A stretch of DNA of 64,000 bases from an uncultured Clostridia bacterium. GTDB taxonomy: Bacteria > Bacillota > Clostridia > Oscillospirales > Ruminococcaceae. The notes below the pieces were generated by a model. It saw only the letters and a list, made by a program, of their open reading frames with translations, did not search any database and was not told the origin of the DNA. Shown piece after piece: positions 1 to 9,234 of the stretch (its first letter is position 1; every line of letters starts with the position of its first letter). The translations under genes and the position numbers were made by a program. The stretch is taken from positions 31,901 to 95,900 of the forward strand of contig CALCUE010000016.1 in NCBI GenBank assembly GCA_937906945.1, read 5' to 3'.

Positions 1-2942
1 ATGGCTTCCCGTCGGGTCGTTCCATCGGGCGTATTGTTGCTCATACTGCCCGAAACGTCCAGAATGAATACCACGTCGATCGGAGTAACGATCTCATCCG
101 TTTCCGTCAGCGCGTATTCCTGTCCGAGAGCGGAAAGAGTGACGCTGAACACGTTGTCCGCGTAATTTTTGAAAGCGCCGTAGTCGTCGCCTTTATAGAT
201 GACCGATTTATCGGCAAGGACCTTACCGTCATCAGCTTTGTTGCCGTCTCCGTCGAATTTGGTCTCGATATTCGAGGTCGCCGGGTCGGAATAGGCTTTT
301 CCGGCGACGTCTCCAACCGAGGTGACGACTTCGTCTTTCTTTCCGGAAGGCGTTACGTAATCGGGATAATCCGGAGCTGTCGGCACCGTTTCTTCCTCTG
401 AACCGCTTCCGTGCTCGATCGGGTCGTCCGGAACGGTCGGCTCATTGGTGGGTTCCAAAAGGAGGAAGTTCCGGCCATAGGAGGTACCGTCGGTGTCGCC
501 GCCAAAGATGTAGTCCGAAGAGATTACGTGGAGATAGTTACTGTTGTTGGCGATGGTCCAGGTATCGGTGACCGACGCTTTGTTTACCGTAAACGAGGTC
601 CCCGTGCTGCCCGTTCCCAACGCATTATCGGAAACGGTCAGATACCGTCCGCTTCCGTTCCATTCCACCGTGCGGTTTCTTCCGCCCGAAAAATTCCAGA
701 GGTTGTTATCGGAGGCACCGCTGACTTCCAGAATTCCGTCGTTTCCTTTAATCGGATGGATCTCAAGCGGCGTGGAGGAGATGCTGCCGTTAGCATAGGC
801 CAGTGCGTAGTTGCCCTCCGCCGAAACGATCAGATATTCTTTATTCGCCGAAATACTTTCGGCGATTTTATAATAGCCGACGTTGCCGCTGGGGCTTACC
901 GGAAGCGTTTTCACGTATTTGTAAATCGTCATACCGTTGCGGTCATCGGTTGACGAACGGGTAAACGCACCGCTGTTATAACACAAGTAATAGGTCGTGT
1001 TGTTGCTTCTTTGCGAAATCTTTACGGTGTTCCCGCTGAAGCTCAGCGTCTCGTTTGCCGAGGAGGTACTGATCCATGTGTTATTGCTCAGGCGCAGATA
1101 TTGGGACGTGCCGACGTTTTGTATCGCTGTGGACGTACCGAGCGAAGCGAATTTCCAAAGATAGGCGTCGTCGATGGTTCCGGCCGTGTAATAACCCGGA
1201 TGATTATTGACCGCCGTGAACGTGACGCTCTGTTTGGCCGCTGCGCTGTCGGCAACACCGAACGCATTGTTGTTATAAACGATCATGTACTGGGCGTTGA
1301 TGTCATCAATCGCGTTCATCTGTTCCCAATAGCCGCCGGAAACAGCCGCCAGAAGCTTGAACGGTCCGGAAACGACCGTTTCCGGAAGTTTCGCTTCTTC
1401 GCTCTTTACTTCGTTTTCGTCCGGCTCGTTCTTTTCTTCCGTTTCCTCCGGTTCGGCGTTAGCAGCCATCGGACTCGCCGCCATCAGCGTACCTCTTACC
1501 GCCTTCAGAAGCGGTCTTTCGGGTGCCGGTTCTTTCGGTTCTTCCTGTGTTTCGGCGGTGTTTTCTTCGGCACGTTCACCGACAACACGGTAATACCACC
1601 GGTTGTTCTCGCCATCTTTAATAAATGTATAGACAAGCTCGTTGGCGTTCTCGATATCGTTCCAGTTTTCACCGTCCGTCGAGTATTGCCATTGCCACCG
1701 ATAATCTTCTTCATCCGCGCCTTCGACCGCAGCCGTAAGGACGACGGTGTCTTCCTCTTCCTCTGCGGAAATGGTGACCTGAACTTCCGAAACCATCACT
1801 TTGGTCGGCAACACGCCGTAGCTGAGGATCGTTTTGTCATCTTCTTCAAATTCATAAACGGCGACGCTCGTGAACCGGTTGCCTTCAATGGTGCGGATAA
1901 CATTCGGCGTCTCTTCCGTCACTTTTTCATAGACGAAACCGACGTGCTCGGCTTTTCCGTCGCTATCCATATCAAAGAAAATCAAATCGCCGGGTTCCGG
2001 ATCGTATTCTCCGGCTTTTTGATAGCGTTCCTGTTGCTGGAGAGTCTCGATCCACTGACCGCAGCTTCCGGAAAGCGGAAAATCTTCCACACCGGCGTAA
2101 TGGATGCAGAAGGAGCAGAACATGGCGCACCAATCGCTGTAAGGAGCACCATACCATGCGCCGTAACGGGTGTAGCCCTTGATGACGTCATTATCAACGA
2201 CCGTATAATTCGCTTTACTCTCGCTGTAGCCGATCTGCGTTTTCGCGATGGCGAGGATATCCTCTTTCGCGTTGCCGGAACGCACCACGCCGGCAAAAGT
2301 TGCCTCCCAATCGTCGCTGTTTTCCAAATCGGCGTTGGGGTTGCTCTTACAAAGCAGCGTGTGTTCGTGTTCCGGAACGGTGCAGCGGGAATTTCCGTTC
2401 GGGAAATAGCAGTAGTCATTATGAGTATGGGAAATCTTTCCGCAGTAATAGCCTTCGTCATACGCCGGCGGCGCGTCAAAGCAGGAGTCGTCGTGGATAT
2501 GTTCTTCCAACCCGCAGACCGGCACTCTTTCCGTCAAGGCCTCTTCCGGGAAACAGTCCTCCGCATGGGTATGTTCCGTTTCTCCGCAGATATAGGCCAC
2601 CTCATAGCACTGTCTGGTATGCTCGTGTCCCTCTTCCTGATTTTCGCAGATCAGCGTCGGCGTATCCGACAGACACTCGTCCGTGTGATGATGCTCCGTC
2701 AGTCCGCAAATCGGTTCGCAATCCGAAAAATCAGCGACCATTTCATAGCATTCGTCCGTATGGACATGCTCCGTTTTTTCACAGACCAGTGTCCGGTCCC
2801 ACGTGATGGCAGGAAGAATCAAAGCGTAAACCGTGCAAAAAACGACGATATACGCCAAAACCCGAATCACACTATGCCAGGTCATCTTTGTCCTATGCTC
2901 TTTTTGATAGTTTTCAACCATTGGCTGAATTCTGTCTTCCAT
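1..2942 (-). CDS. Large cell-surface protein with Cys/His repeats, CHAP and vWA domains (3' end outside window)
   Basis: About 980 residues are visible; the C-terminus lies beyond the window edge. The ATG at 2942 follows a GTGGGGA ribosome site. One membrane/signal segment (residues about 27-47) ends in the ALILPAIT motif common in clostridial secreted giants. Seven C-x5-8-H-x-H-x3-C repeats follow (residues about 54-198), a metal-site-like pattern. A CHAP-type amidase domain (about 225-355) has Cys272 in SDWC and His333 in EHVGF, with Glu353 as a possible third residue, so a peptidoglycan hydrolase or endopeptidase is likely. Ser/Glu-rich linkers and repeated beta-rich segments lead to a vWA domain starting near 958 with the MIDAS core DVSGS at 962-966. 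It is probably a surface or pilus-like adhesin with an LPXTG-type tail that cannot be seen. The domain calls are firm; the biological role is inference. Confidence 0.85.
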   Translation of the reverse strand, partial: MEDRIQPMVENYQKEHRTKMTWHSVIRVLAYIVVFCTVYALILPAITWDRTLVCEKTEHVHTDECYEMVADFSDCEPICGLTEHHHTDECLSDTPTLICENQEEGHEHTRQCYEVAYICGETEHTHAEDCFPEEALTERVPVCGLEEHIHDDSCFDAPPAYDEGYYCGKISHTHNDYCYFPNGNSRCTVPEHEHTLLCKSNPNADLENSDDWEATFAGVVRSGNAKEDILAIAKTQIGYSESKANYTVVDNDVIKGYTRYGAWYGAPYSDWCAMFCSFCIHYAGVEDFPLSGSCGQWIETLQQQERYQKAGEYDPEPGDLIFFDMDSDGKAEHVGFVYEKVTEETPNVIRTIEGNRFTSVAVYEFEEDDKTILSYGVLPTKVMVSEVQVTISAEEEEDTVVLTAAVEGADEEDYRWQWQYSTDGENWNDIENANELVYTFIKDGENNRWYYRVVGERAEENTAETQEEPKEPAPERPLLKAVRGTLMAASPMAANAEPEETEEKNEPDENEVKSEEAKLPETVVSGPFKLLAAVSGGYWEQMNAIDDINAQYMIVYNNNAFGVADSAAAKQSVTFTAVNNHPGYYTAGTIDDAYLWKFASLGTSTAIQNVGTSQYLRLSNNTWISTSSANETLSFSGNTVKISQRSNNTTYYLCYNSGAFTRSSTDDRNGMTIYKYVKTLPVSPSGNVGYYKIAESISANKEYLIVSAEGNYALAYANGSISSTPLEIHPIKGNDGILEVSGASDNNLWNFSGGRNRTVEWNGSGRYLTVSDNALGTGSTGTSFTVNKASVTDTWTIANNSNYLHVISSDYIFGGDTDGTSYGRNFLLLEPTNEPTVPDDPIEHGSGSEEETVPTAPDYPDYVTPSGKKDEVVTSVGDVAGKAYSDPATSNIETKFDGDGNKADDGKVLADKSVIYKGDDYGAFKNYADNVFSVTLSALGQEYALTETDEIVTPIDVVFILDVSGSMSNNTPDGTTRREA

Positions 2943-3014
2943 AATAATCCCCACTTATCATTTCGATCGTTAAGTGATGAGCCAGTAAGGCACAATATAT
3001 AGTTAGGTGAATAT

Positions 3015-3043
3015 AGTATAACTCTATTTCCCTATTTTTTCAA
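3015..3043 (-). promoter_or_regulatory. Sigma-A-type promoter of the surface protein gene
   Basis: Read on the minus strand: TTGAAA (3043-3038), 17 bp spacer, TATACT (3020-3015). It lies about 70 bp upstream of the ATG at 2942. The match is by eye. Confidence 0.6.
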
Positions 3044-3146
3044 CACCTTTTTGTAAAAAAAGGCTTTCTTATTGAGAATCTCCGGATTTTTCCGGGATCG
3101 CCGTGCTGTTTTTCTGCCTGAAAACCATGAAATATTTATGATACAA

Positions 3147-3172
3147 AAATGCCGCCGTTTCCGGCGGCATTT
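3147..3172 (-). terminator. Intrinsic terminator of the MoxR operon
   Basis: ATGCCGCCG / CGGCGGCAT stem with a 4-nt loop, directly after the stop codon of the MoxR gene and followed on the minus strand by TTTTTG. Confidence 0.8.
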
Positions 3173-3173
3173 C

Positions 3174-4685
3174 TTAAATTTCCAGTTCGTCCAACCGGGC
3201 GATGATATCTTTCTGCCGTTCATAGAACATCAATTCTTTGCTATGAGCAAAATACTCTGCGCAGCCATAGCGGCTGATGTAATACGAGGTATAGGGATTG
3301 GCGGTCAGTTCCGTCACAAGGATCAGCATCTCCTGCCCTTCCCCAAATACTTCTTCCGTAAAGCGGAAAAGGCTTGAAAGGTTTTGTCCCATCTCTCCGG
3401 AAGCCCCACTCATCTCTTTGGTGAGCACGGCGAAATCTTTTTTAAGCATCGTGAACGCTTCCACGCCGCCGTTCGGTTTCTTTTCGCGCAATTGTTCCGT
3501 TTCCTGATTGAGCACGGAAAGAATTTTGAGCACGGTGTATTCATCATCCTTGGAAATCGTTCCGGCGGTCCGTCCGGTGTCCAATTCCGCCTGCTTTTTC
3601 GTGATTTTCGCGGCAAGGCAATCTTCCGGCGAAATTCCCGGGAACATAAGCTCCGTCTGGAGTTCTTTCAACACCAGAAGCAGTCCTTCCAAAACCTTTT
3701 CCGAGGCGAAAACGTCTCTCGCTTTTCCGGATACCTCATCCAACAGCAGACCAAGCAGAGAAAACCGTTCATCAAACCGGGCACGGCGGGCACGATCCTT
3801 GATCTCGGCGCTGGCCGTTCCGGCCAGGATCTTGTCCGTCTGATAGTCCGATTTGTACTTGTTGTACAAATCGTAATAGACGGAAAAATCCCGGGCGATT
3901 TTTTTGTTTTGAATATACTGCCCGATCAGGTCTTCGTCAACGACAAGTCCGTTTTTCTCATAGAGCCGGATCATATCGGCCAAATCGGACCAGCCTCTCG
4001 CCGTCACGAAGCTCTTTCCGTCCACCGTCGTCTCGATCTTATAAAAATTGTCCCGTTTGATCTCCAGATAGGTGGTCACCGCCGGATGGGTCTGTTTTTT
4101 CTGTGCGTAGCTCTTCCACGCGCCGTAATCCGGTTCCACGTCCACCCGTTTCAGACGGTCCCAGGTCACGATATCGAAATCCCGAACGGAGTTATTATAT
4201 TCCGGCGGGTTTCCGGCGGTCACCACGATCCAGCCTTTCGGCACCCGATGACGGCCAAAGGTTTTATACTGCAGAAATTGGAGCATCGCCGGCGCCAGCG
4301 TTTCGGAGACGCAGTTGATCTCGTCGAGGAAAAGGATCCCTTCCGAAAGGCCTGTTTTTTCGATGAAATCATAGACCGAGGCGATGATCTCCGACATGGT
4401 GTATTCCGAAACGTTGTACTCCACCCCGTTATAGGTCTTCTTCTCGATGAACGGAAGGCCAAGCGCCGATTGCCGGGTGTGGTGCGTCATGGAATAGGAA
4501 ACCAGTCCCACGTCCAGTTCCTCGGCGATCTCTTCCATAATGGCCGTTTTTCCGATGCCGGGAGGACCGATCAGAAAAACCGGACGCTGTTTTTCCGGCG
4601 GAATGACATAGCCGCCGAATTCATCCTTGGTAAAATAGGCGGTCATCGCGTTTTTTATCTGTTCTTTTGCCTTGTTGATATTCAT
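3174..4685 (-). CDS. MoxR-family AAA+ ATPase
   Basis: A 503-residue cytoplasmic AAA+ ATPase. Walker A is GPPGIGKT (40-47), Walker B is ILFLDE (117-122), and sensor residues lie in the TAGNPPEYN stretch. The fold and length suit the MoxR group, which works as chaperone-like ATPases with a vWA partner on metal-dependent complexes. The long C-terminal half is helical and of no recognised family. Its ATG overlaps the stop of the LRR gene upstream by 4 bp (ATGA), so translation is coupled. It is the third gene of a vWA / LRR / MoxR operon started from the promoter near 7620. ATPase activity is secure; the target is unknown. Confidence 0.85.
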   Translation of the reverse strand: MNINKAKEQIKNAMTAYFTKDEFGGYVIPPEKQRPVFLIGPPGIGKTAIMEEIAEELDVGLVSYSMTHHTRQSALGLPFIEKKTYNGVEYNVSEYTMSEIIASVYDFIEKTGLSEGILFLDEINCVSETLAPAMLQFLQYKTFGRHRVPKGWIVVTAGNPPEYNNSVRDFDIVTWDRLKRVDVEPDYGAWKSYAQKKQTHPAVTTYLEIKRDNFYKIETTVDGKSFVTARGWSDLADMIRLYEKNGLVVDEDLIGQYIQNKKIARDFSVYYDLYNKYKSDYQTDKILAGTASAEIKDRARRARFDERFSLLGLLLDEVSGKARDVFASEKVLEGLLLVLKELQTELMFPGISPEDCLAAKITKKQAELDTGRTAGTISKDDEYTVLKILSVLNQETEQLREKKPNGGVEAFTMLKKDFAVLTKEMSGASGEMGQNLSSLFRFTEEVFGEGQEMLILVTELTANPYTSYYISRYGCAEYFAHSKELMFYERQKDIIARLDELEI

Positions 4686-6088
4686 AGTTCTTCCTCCGTA
4701 TCGGTTTCCCGGAATTGGATTCGATGTTCTTTCGCGTAGGTTTCCGCGAAGCTGTTTTTGGGAGCGTGGATCACAATCTCCCGACAGCCGTAAAAAGCGT
4801 TCCGCCCGATCTCCGTAAGCGTTGCCGGCAAATAGATGTCCCGCAGGACTTCACAATCCCCGAATGCCCCGTAGCCGAGCCGTTTCGTTCCCTCCTGTAA
4901 AATAACCATTTCAAGCGCCACGCAATCAGAAAAGGCTTCCGTCATGATTTCTTCCGTCCCTCCGGAAAAAACGACTTTCTGGAGATTTTTACAGGCGCTG
5001 AACGCGTAAGCTTCCACCGCATCGACGTTTTCCGGAATGACCAGCGCCGAAAGGCCGTCACAGCGCAAAAACGCCCTTGTTCCGATTCTTGTAAGACCTT
5101 TCGGAAACGTGATCTCCGTCAGCGACCGGGCGTCCTCCAAAAATCCGGAGGAAATCTCCGTGAGGCTTTCCGGAAGATGCAGTTTTTCCAATTCCGTACA
5201 GCCGTCAAAAGCCCGTTTTCCGATCTTTTCAATGGTATCGGGCAAATAGATCTGTTTGAATGGCAAAAGCCGCACGCCCTTTTCCGGTCGTGGCCGGTTG
5301 CTGAACTGAAAGCACAGATCACCCAGTTCGGTGACGATCGCTTTCCCGATCCTCGGCGGAACGGCGACCAGTTCCTCGTTGCCCTTGTAGGCGCGAATTT
5401 TGGTGGTGCCGTCCTCCCGTTTTTCCACTTCCCAGAGTTTTCGCATCTCGGTCGTGGAATACGGATCCTTATTGGCTTCCCGAAGCATCTCTTTAAGCGG
5501 GTCTCTCGGCTTAAAATTCGCGCCCTGATAGCGCATCACTTCGGCGGAAAGCTCCGTTTTCCCGTTTTGGGAAAGCGTCGTGACTAGTTCCGCCGCCTCA
5601 TCTCTGGTGACGAATTTTTCCCGCAGCATCAGCCGCAGTAGTTCGTCGCAAAGAAGCGTCGCCGGATAAAGGCTTTTCCTCTGCCGCTGAATATATTTCA
5701 GATATTGATCTTTGGCGGTCTTTCCGAAGGTTTCCTCCTCCCGGGCAAAACCGCAGCAGCAGCTCGGTTTCACCTCCGGCGGAACATCGCCGAGAGGCAG
5801 TTTCGGCGCTACAATAAACGGAAGACCGGGTGCGTAGGCGAAAACGTCCTTGCCGAATTTCATGTCCGTACCCGGGATCCGGATCGTCCCGAGTGATTTG
5901 CAACGGCGAAAGGCGTCTTTTTTGAGCCGCCGCAGACTTTTCGGCAAAAGGACGTCGTCCATGTCGCAATAGCAAAAAGCGAACGGTGCGATATCGATTA
6001 CCCCGTCGGGAATCTCGATCACTCCGCCGGGTCCGTAATACTCTTTGAGCACGCCGTTTTCGACCAAAAATTCGCTGGAATAACTCAA
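4682..6088 (-). CDS. BspA-type leucine-rich-repeat protein (LRR_5), cytoplasmic
   Basis: This 468-residue protein has a short block of LRR_5 repeats at residues about 20-95 (pattern: IPDGV-I---AF--C) and a second block of six or seven repeats from about 280 to 450. A helical insert of about 170 residues with a CCC cluster (near 110) separates them. There is no signal peptide, unlike the secreted BspA proteins of the same fold, so it probably acts inside the cell as a binding scaffold. It overlaps the gene on each side by 4 bp and sits between the vWA protein and the MoxR ATPase, which suggests it is a third subunit or specificity factor. No enzyme motif was seen. Confidence 0.8.
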   Translation of the reverse strand: MSYSSEFLVENGVLKEYYGPGGVIEIPDGVIDIAPFAFCYCDMDDVLLPKSLRRLKKDAFRRCKSLGTIRIPGTDMKFGKDVFAYAPGLPFIVAPKLPLGDVPPEVKPSCCCGFAREEETFGKTAKDQYLKYIQRQRKSLYPATLLCDELLRLMLREKFVTRDEAAELVTTLSQNGKTELSAEVMRYQGANFKPRDPLKEMLREANKDPYSTTEMRKLWEVEKREDGTTKIRAYKGNEELVAVPPRIGKAIVTELGDLCFQFSNRPRPEKGVRLLPFKQIYLPDTIEKIGKRAFDGCTELEKLHLPESLTEISSGFLEDARSLTEITFPKGLTRIGTRAFLRCDGLSALVIPENVDAVEAYAFSACKNLQKVVFSGGTEEIMTEAFSDCVALEMVILQEGTKRLGYGAFGDCEVLRDIYLPATLTEIGRNAFYGCREIVIHAPKNSFAETYAKEHRIQFRETDTEEEL

Positions 6089-7584
6089 AGCGCGCCCTCC
6101 TCTTCGATTTCTCCTTTATGCAGGATCAGTTTAATTGCCCACGGCGGCACCTCCGGCGCTTTGTCCTCGTCATCCACAAAGACAAAGGCAGTCTCATAGT
6201 CCGGTTTCTGCTCCGGGAAAGAGCCCAGTCCATCCGTAAAATAGATCAGCCCCCGAAGATCCCGGAATTCCTTGTTCCCGATCAGCTCGTCCACGTACCG
6301 GAACACCGGTCGGAAATCTGTTCCGCCGCCACCATAGATGCGAACGTCTTTGATATAGCGGTCGAACTCCTCCTGGGAGGTAATTTTTTCATCGTGCTGG
6401 ACCCTGGCGTCACATTGTATGATATGGAGATTGACTTTCGAGAAAAAGCTCTCCGTCGATTTCAGAATGCCGTACGTCTTTTGAATAAAGTGCCGGACCA
6501 GTTCGCCGGAGCAGGAACCGGAGGTATCAATGGCGATGACAAATTCCCGGATACGTTTGGCGTCCCGGTATTCCAATGGCTCAATGAGCGGCATATTGCC
6601 GTAAAGTTTCAGCCCATAGGTATAAAACACATAGTCAAATTCGTCCTCACTGGTTTTGAGTACCTCGCCGTGAACGGCGAACTTTTTCAGAAACGCCTCA
6701 TAATCCACCTTTTCCCGGTTGATCTCTTTGAGGTTTTGGATCAAGCTTCCGGCGTTGCCGCCGGCTTTCTGGGAAAAGGTCTCCAGATCCTGCTCGATGC
6801 TTTCCGCCAAGCGTTTCCATTCTTTCGCCGTTTCCGCTTTTTCAGCGATGGAACGGGGGCGTCCTTTTCCGTTTTCAGATTCGCCTTTTCCTTCCTCGCT
6901 CTCTTGATCGCCGTTTCCCGCTTGGGAACGACCGGCCCGACCGGTCTCCCCGTTCATTCCGTTGGCACTGTCACTGTTGCTGCCTTCCATCTCTTTCTGC
7001 TGCCAGCCCTTAGTCGGCGCTTCGGCGTTTTCTTCCGTTTCCGGACCATACCAACCGGCGTGCTCGTCCGTGAAAAAGGCGCTTCGGATCTCATAGAGCC
7101 GCTTTTCCGACAGATTTTCCTCCCGGAAAAGATGATAGATCCGCTCCGCTGTCAGCGCTTTGACTCGGCGCTGGCAATAAAGAATCGCCGTTTCCCGCTC
7201 TTTTTGCCGGGAAGGAAGAACGCCGCCGACCCCCAGTTCGTCGATCATATTTTCCACGGCGATATCGCAGGCCGTATCCCACGCTAAACGCTCGATTTTC
7301 GTTCCCACAAAACCGTGGTTCAGAACGCAGTGGAGCACCATATGGAGATAGGCTCGGGCCGGAGCCTCTTTTTCCGCTTTATATAGGCGCAATACCTGTA
7401 GAGGATGATAAAAAAGGCGCTTTCCGTCCGTCGAAAAAGCCGTTCCGCCCTCTGTGGGAACCGGTTCCAAGCGGGAGAGAGCCGAATCCAAAAAGCGCAG
7501 ATCCACAAGGAGCGTATTCCGGGAAAGGGTCATCACTTCCGCCGCCAGATCGTTGATTTGTTTTTGGTTTTCCTGTCTTTCCAT
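6085..7584 (-). CDS. vWA domain protein with putative metallopeptidase N-domain (DUF2201/COG3864-like)
   Basis: This 499-residue protein has a His-rich N-terminal motif, H-x3-H-x4-H at 81-90 followed by acidic residues near 103-107, as in the predicted metallopeptidase domain of the DUF2201 family. A low-complexity Gly/Ser/Glu linker lies around 190-245. The C-terminal vWA-like domain starts near 348 with DTSGS (353-357), GGTD and FTDG supplying the MIDAS residues. Proteins of this type are usually paired with a MoxR ATPase, as here. Start ATG follows AAAGGAGG. It is the first gene of the three-gene operon. Peptidase activity is predicted only from the motif. Confidence 0.8.
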   Translation of the reverse strand: MERQENQKQINDLAAEVMTLSRNTLLVDLRFLDSALSRLEPVPTEGGTAFSTDGKRLFYHPLQVLRLYKAEKEAPARAYLHMVLHCVLNHGFVGTKIERLAWDTACDIAVENMIDELGVGGVLPSRQKERETAILYCQRRVKALTAERIYHLFREENLSEKRLYEIRSAFFTDEHAGWYGPETEENAEAPTKGWQQKEMEGSNSDSANGMNGETGRAGRSQAGNGDQESEEGKGESENGKGRPRSIAEKAETAKEWKRLAESIEQDLETFSQKAGGNAGSLIQNLKEINREKVDYEAFLKKFAVHGEVLKTSEDEFDYVFYTYGLKLYGNMPLIEPLEYRDAKRIREFVIAIDTSGSCSGELVRHFIQKTYGILKSTESFFSKVNLHIIQCDARVQHDEKITSQEEFDRYIKDVRIYGGGGTDFRPVFRYVDELIGNKEFRDLRGLIYFTDGLGSFPEQKPDYETAFVFVDDEDKAPEVPPWAIKLILHKGEIEEEGAL

Positions 7585-7608
7585 AAAAGCGCCTCCTTTC
7601 TTATGGCC

Positions 7609-7637
7609 ATTATATCAATTTTTTGCTTTTTTGTCTA
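7609..7637 (-). promoter_or_regulatory. Promoter of the vWA-LRR-MoxR operon
   Basis: Minus strand TAGACA (7637-7632), 17 bp, TATAAT (7614-7609), about 25 bp before the vWA ATG. Near-consensus sigma-A elements. Confidence 0.7.
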
Positions 7638-7646
7638 TGAATCAAA

Positions 7647-7676
7647 AGGAAAAACCGGTGCCGAAGCACCGGTTTT
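7647..7676 (-). terminator. Intrinsic terminator after the MATE gene
   Basis: An 11-bp stem (AAAACCGGTGC / GCACCGGTTTT) with a short CGAA/TTCG loop lies just beyond the MATE stop codon and is followed by T residues on the minus strand. Confidence 0.8.
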
Positions 7677-9047
7677 TTACGTGGTTTCCGTACGAAGATA
7701 TTTTTTTGAATAGGCGTGATGCACCCAAAGCGAAAGCGCCACCGTCAGGATGTCAGCCACAAGCTGTGCCCAAACAATGCCGTACATCCCGAAGAAATGG
7801 TTCAGAAGATACAGCATCGGGATATTGAACCCCGCCCAACGCATGACCCCAAGGAACAGTGCCTCTTTTCCCCGTCCGTAGCTGTTGAAAAGATGCACGT
7901 GGTAAAAACTTATAAACATAAAGACCGTCGCCAGACTTCTGGCCCGAAGGAACGCCGTTCCCAATGCCACCGTCTCGGCGTCCGAAATAAAGAACCGGAT
8001 AATATATGGGGCGAACGCCTCATAAAGCCCGATACTGACAACGGCACAGCCGATCCCGAGAAATAACGCGAACCGGGCGATGGCTTTCATCCGCTTCCAG
8101 TCCCCGGAGGCGTAGTTGTAAGCCACGATGGGCACCATGCCCTGACAGATACCGACGCCGATATTGAGCGGAAGCCGCTCCACTTTCAGAACGATTCCCA
8201 CAGCAGCCAGAGCGATATCGCTGTAACCGGTCATCAATTTATCAATGACAATATAGTCCACGTCAAAAAGAAGCGTTGCCACCGCGGACGGCATTCCCAC
8301 CGTAAAGATCTGCCAGACGCTGTTCCGACCGGGTAATTTTGCCGGAGAAAGCAGCCCGACCACGGAATTTTTCCCGAAAGAAACGATCACGAAAACAAAA
8401 AAGAGGCAGGAAACGGCGTTGGAAAGGAATGTCGCGATCCCTGCTCCGACGATCTCGTTTCCCTTTGGAAGCAGAACGAACATAAAAATCGGATCCAAAA
8501 CGATGTTGACCAAGCCACCGAGGGTGACGCCGAATCCCGCTTTTCCCGATTCGCCGACACTTCGCACAAGATTGGAGAGAACGTTGGTCAGAATCGTCGG
8601 AAGTCCCCCGATCACAATGACCCAGAAAGCGTAGGAACGAGCAAACTCAAACGTGTCTTTTCCGGCTCCGAGAAAGTTCAGAAGTGGTTCCATAAAAAAG
8701 AACACCAAGGACGAAAACAGGAGGGAAAAGAAAATCGAAAGCCAGATGCTGAAACTGCTAACCTTTCTGGCCTCTGTTTCCCGGTTTTCTCCCAAAAGCC
8801 GGGAAACCAGCGCTCCGCCGCCGACTCCGGCGATGGAAGCGATGGAAAGCGTAATATTGAAAACCGGCAAAATCAGCGATGCCGCCGCCACCATAAAAGG
8901 ATCGTTCGTCCGACCGATAAAGAACGTATCCGCCATATTATAAATGAGAACGATCAGCTGTCCGATAATGGTCGGCACGACCATGGTGCTCACCGCTTTG
9001 GGCACCGGTGTCCGTTCAAAGAGTTCCCTGTTGTTTTCCTGACGCAT
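7677..9047 (-). CDS. MATE-family multidrug/cation antiporter
   Basis: A 456-residue integral membrane protein with about 12 hydrophobic segments in two homologous halves, the usual MATE size. The N-terminus (ELFERTPVPKAV, then NMADTFFIGR) and the LPxFNITLSIASIAGVGGGALVSRLLGE-like stretch are typical of the DinF/NorM-like clostridial branch. It would export drugs or other organic cations using a Na+ or H+ gradient; the substrate cannot be read from sequence. It is transcribed alone, divergently from the molybdenum hydroxylase, and ends at its own terminator. Confidence 0.9.
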   Translation of the reverse strand: MRQENNRELFERTPVPKAVSTMVVPTIIGQLIVLIYNMADTFFIGRTNDPFMVAAASLILPVFNITLSIASIAGVGGGALVSRLLGENRETEARKVSSFSIWLSIFFSLLFSSLVFFFMEPLLNFLGAGKDTFEFARSYAFWVIVIGGLPTILTNVLSNLVRSVGESGKAGFGVTLGGLVNIVLDPIFMFVLLPKGNEIVGAGIATFLSNAVSCLFFVFVIVSFGKNSVVGLLSPAKLPGRNSVWQIFTVGMPSAVATLLFDVDYIVIDKLMTGYSDIALAAVGIVLKVERLPLNIGVGICQGMVPIVAYNYASGDWKRMKAIARFALFLGIGCAVVSIGLYEAFAPYIIRFFISDAETVALGTAFLRARSLATVFMFISFYHVHLFNSYGRGKEALFLGVMRWAGFNIPMLYLLNHFFGMYGIVWAQLVADILTVALSLWVHHAYSKKYLRTETT

Positions 9048-9098
9048 GGTATCCGTGTTCTTCTTTCCACCCTGTTAAAAAAAATCAATTAGAGAATA

Positions 9099-9127
9099 AC
9101 TATAGCACAAAGCGCTCTCTTTTACAA
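9099..9127 (-). promoter_or_regulatory. Promoter of the MATE gene
   Basis: Minus strand TTGTAA (9127-9122), 17 bp, TATAGT (9104-9099); 52 bp before the MATE ATG and back to back with the hydroxylase promoter. Confidence 0.6.
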
Positions 9128-9156
9128 GATTTTCCGGCGGGAAAACTTTCTCTTCC

Positions 9157-9185
9157 TTGCAAGCGCCGCCAAATAATGGTATAAT
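9157..9185 (+). promoter_or_regulatory. Promoter of the molybdenum hydroxylase gene
   Basis: TTGCAA (9157-9162), 17 bp, TATAAT (9180-9185), followed by the ribosome site AAAAGGAG before the ATG at 9235. Confidence 0.7.
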
Positions 9186-9234
9186 AAAATATCTTTTTGA
9201 TTTTACAAAAATTGCCTGAAAAGGAGATTTTTCG

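Noticed and set aside
1011..3002. 663-codon open frame on the plus strand
   Set aside because: It is antisense to the surface-protein gene, which has a ribosome site, signal segment and domain matches. The plus frame has Arg/Phe-rich, low-homology sequence.
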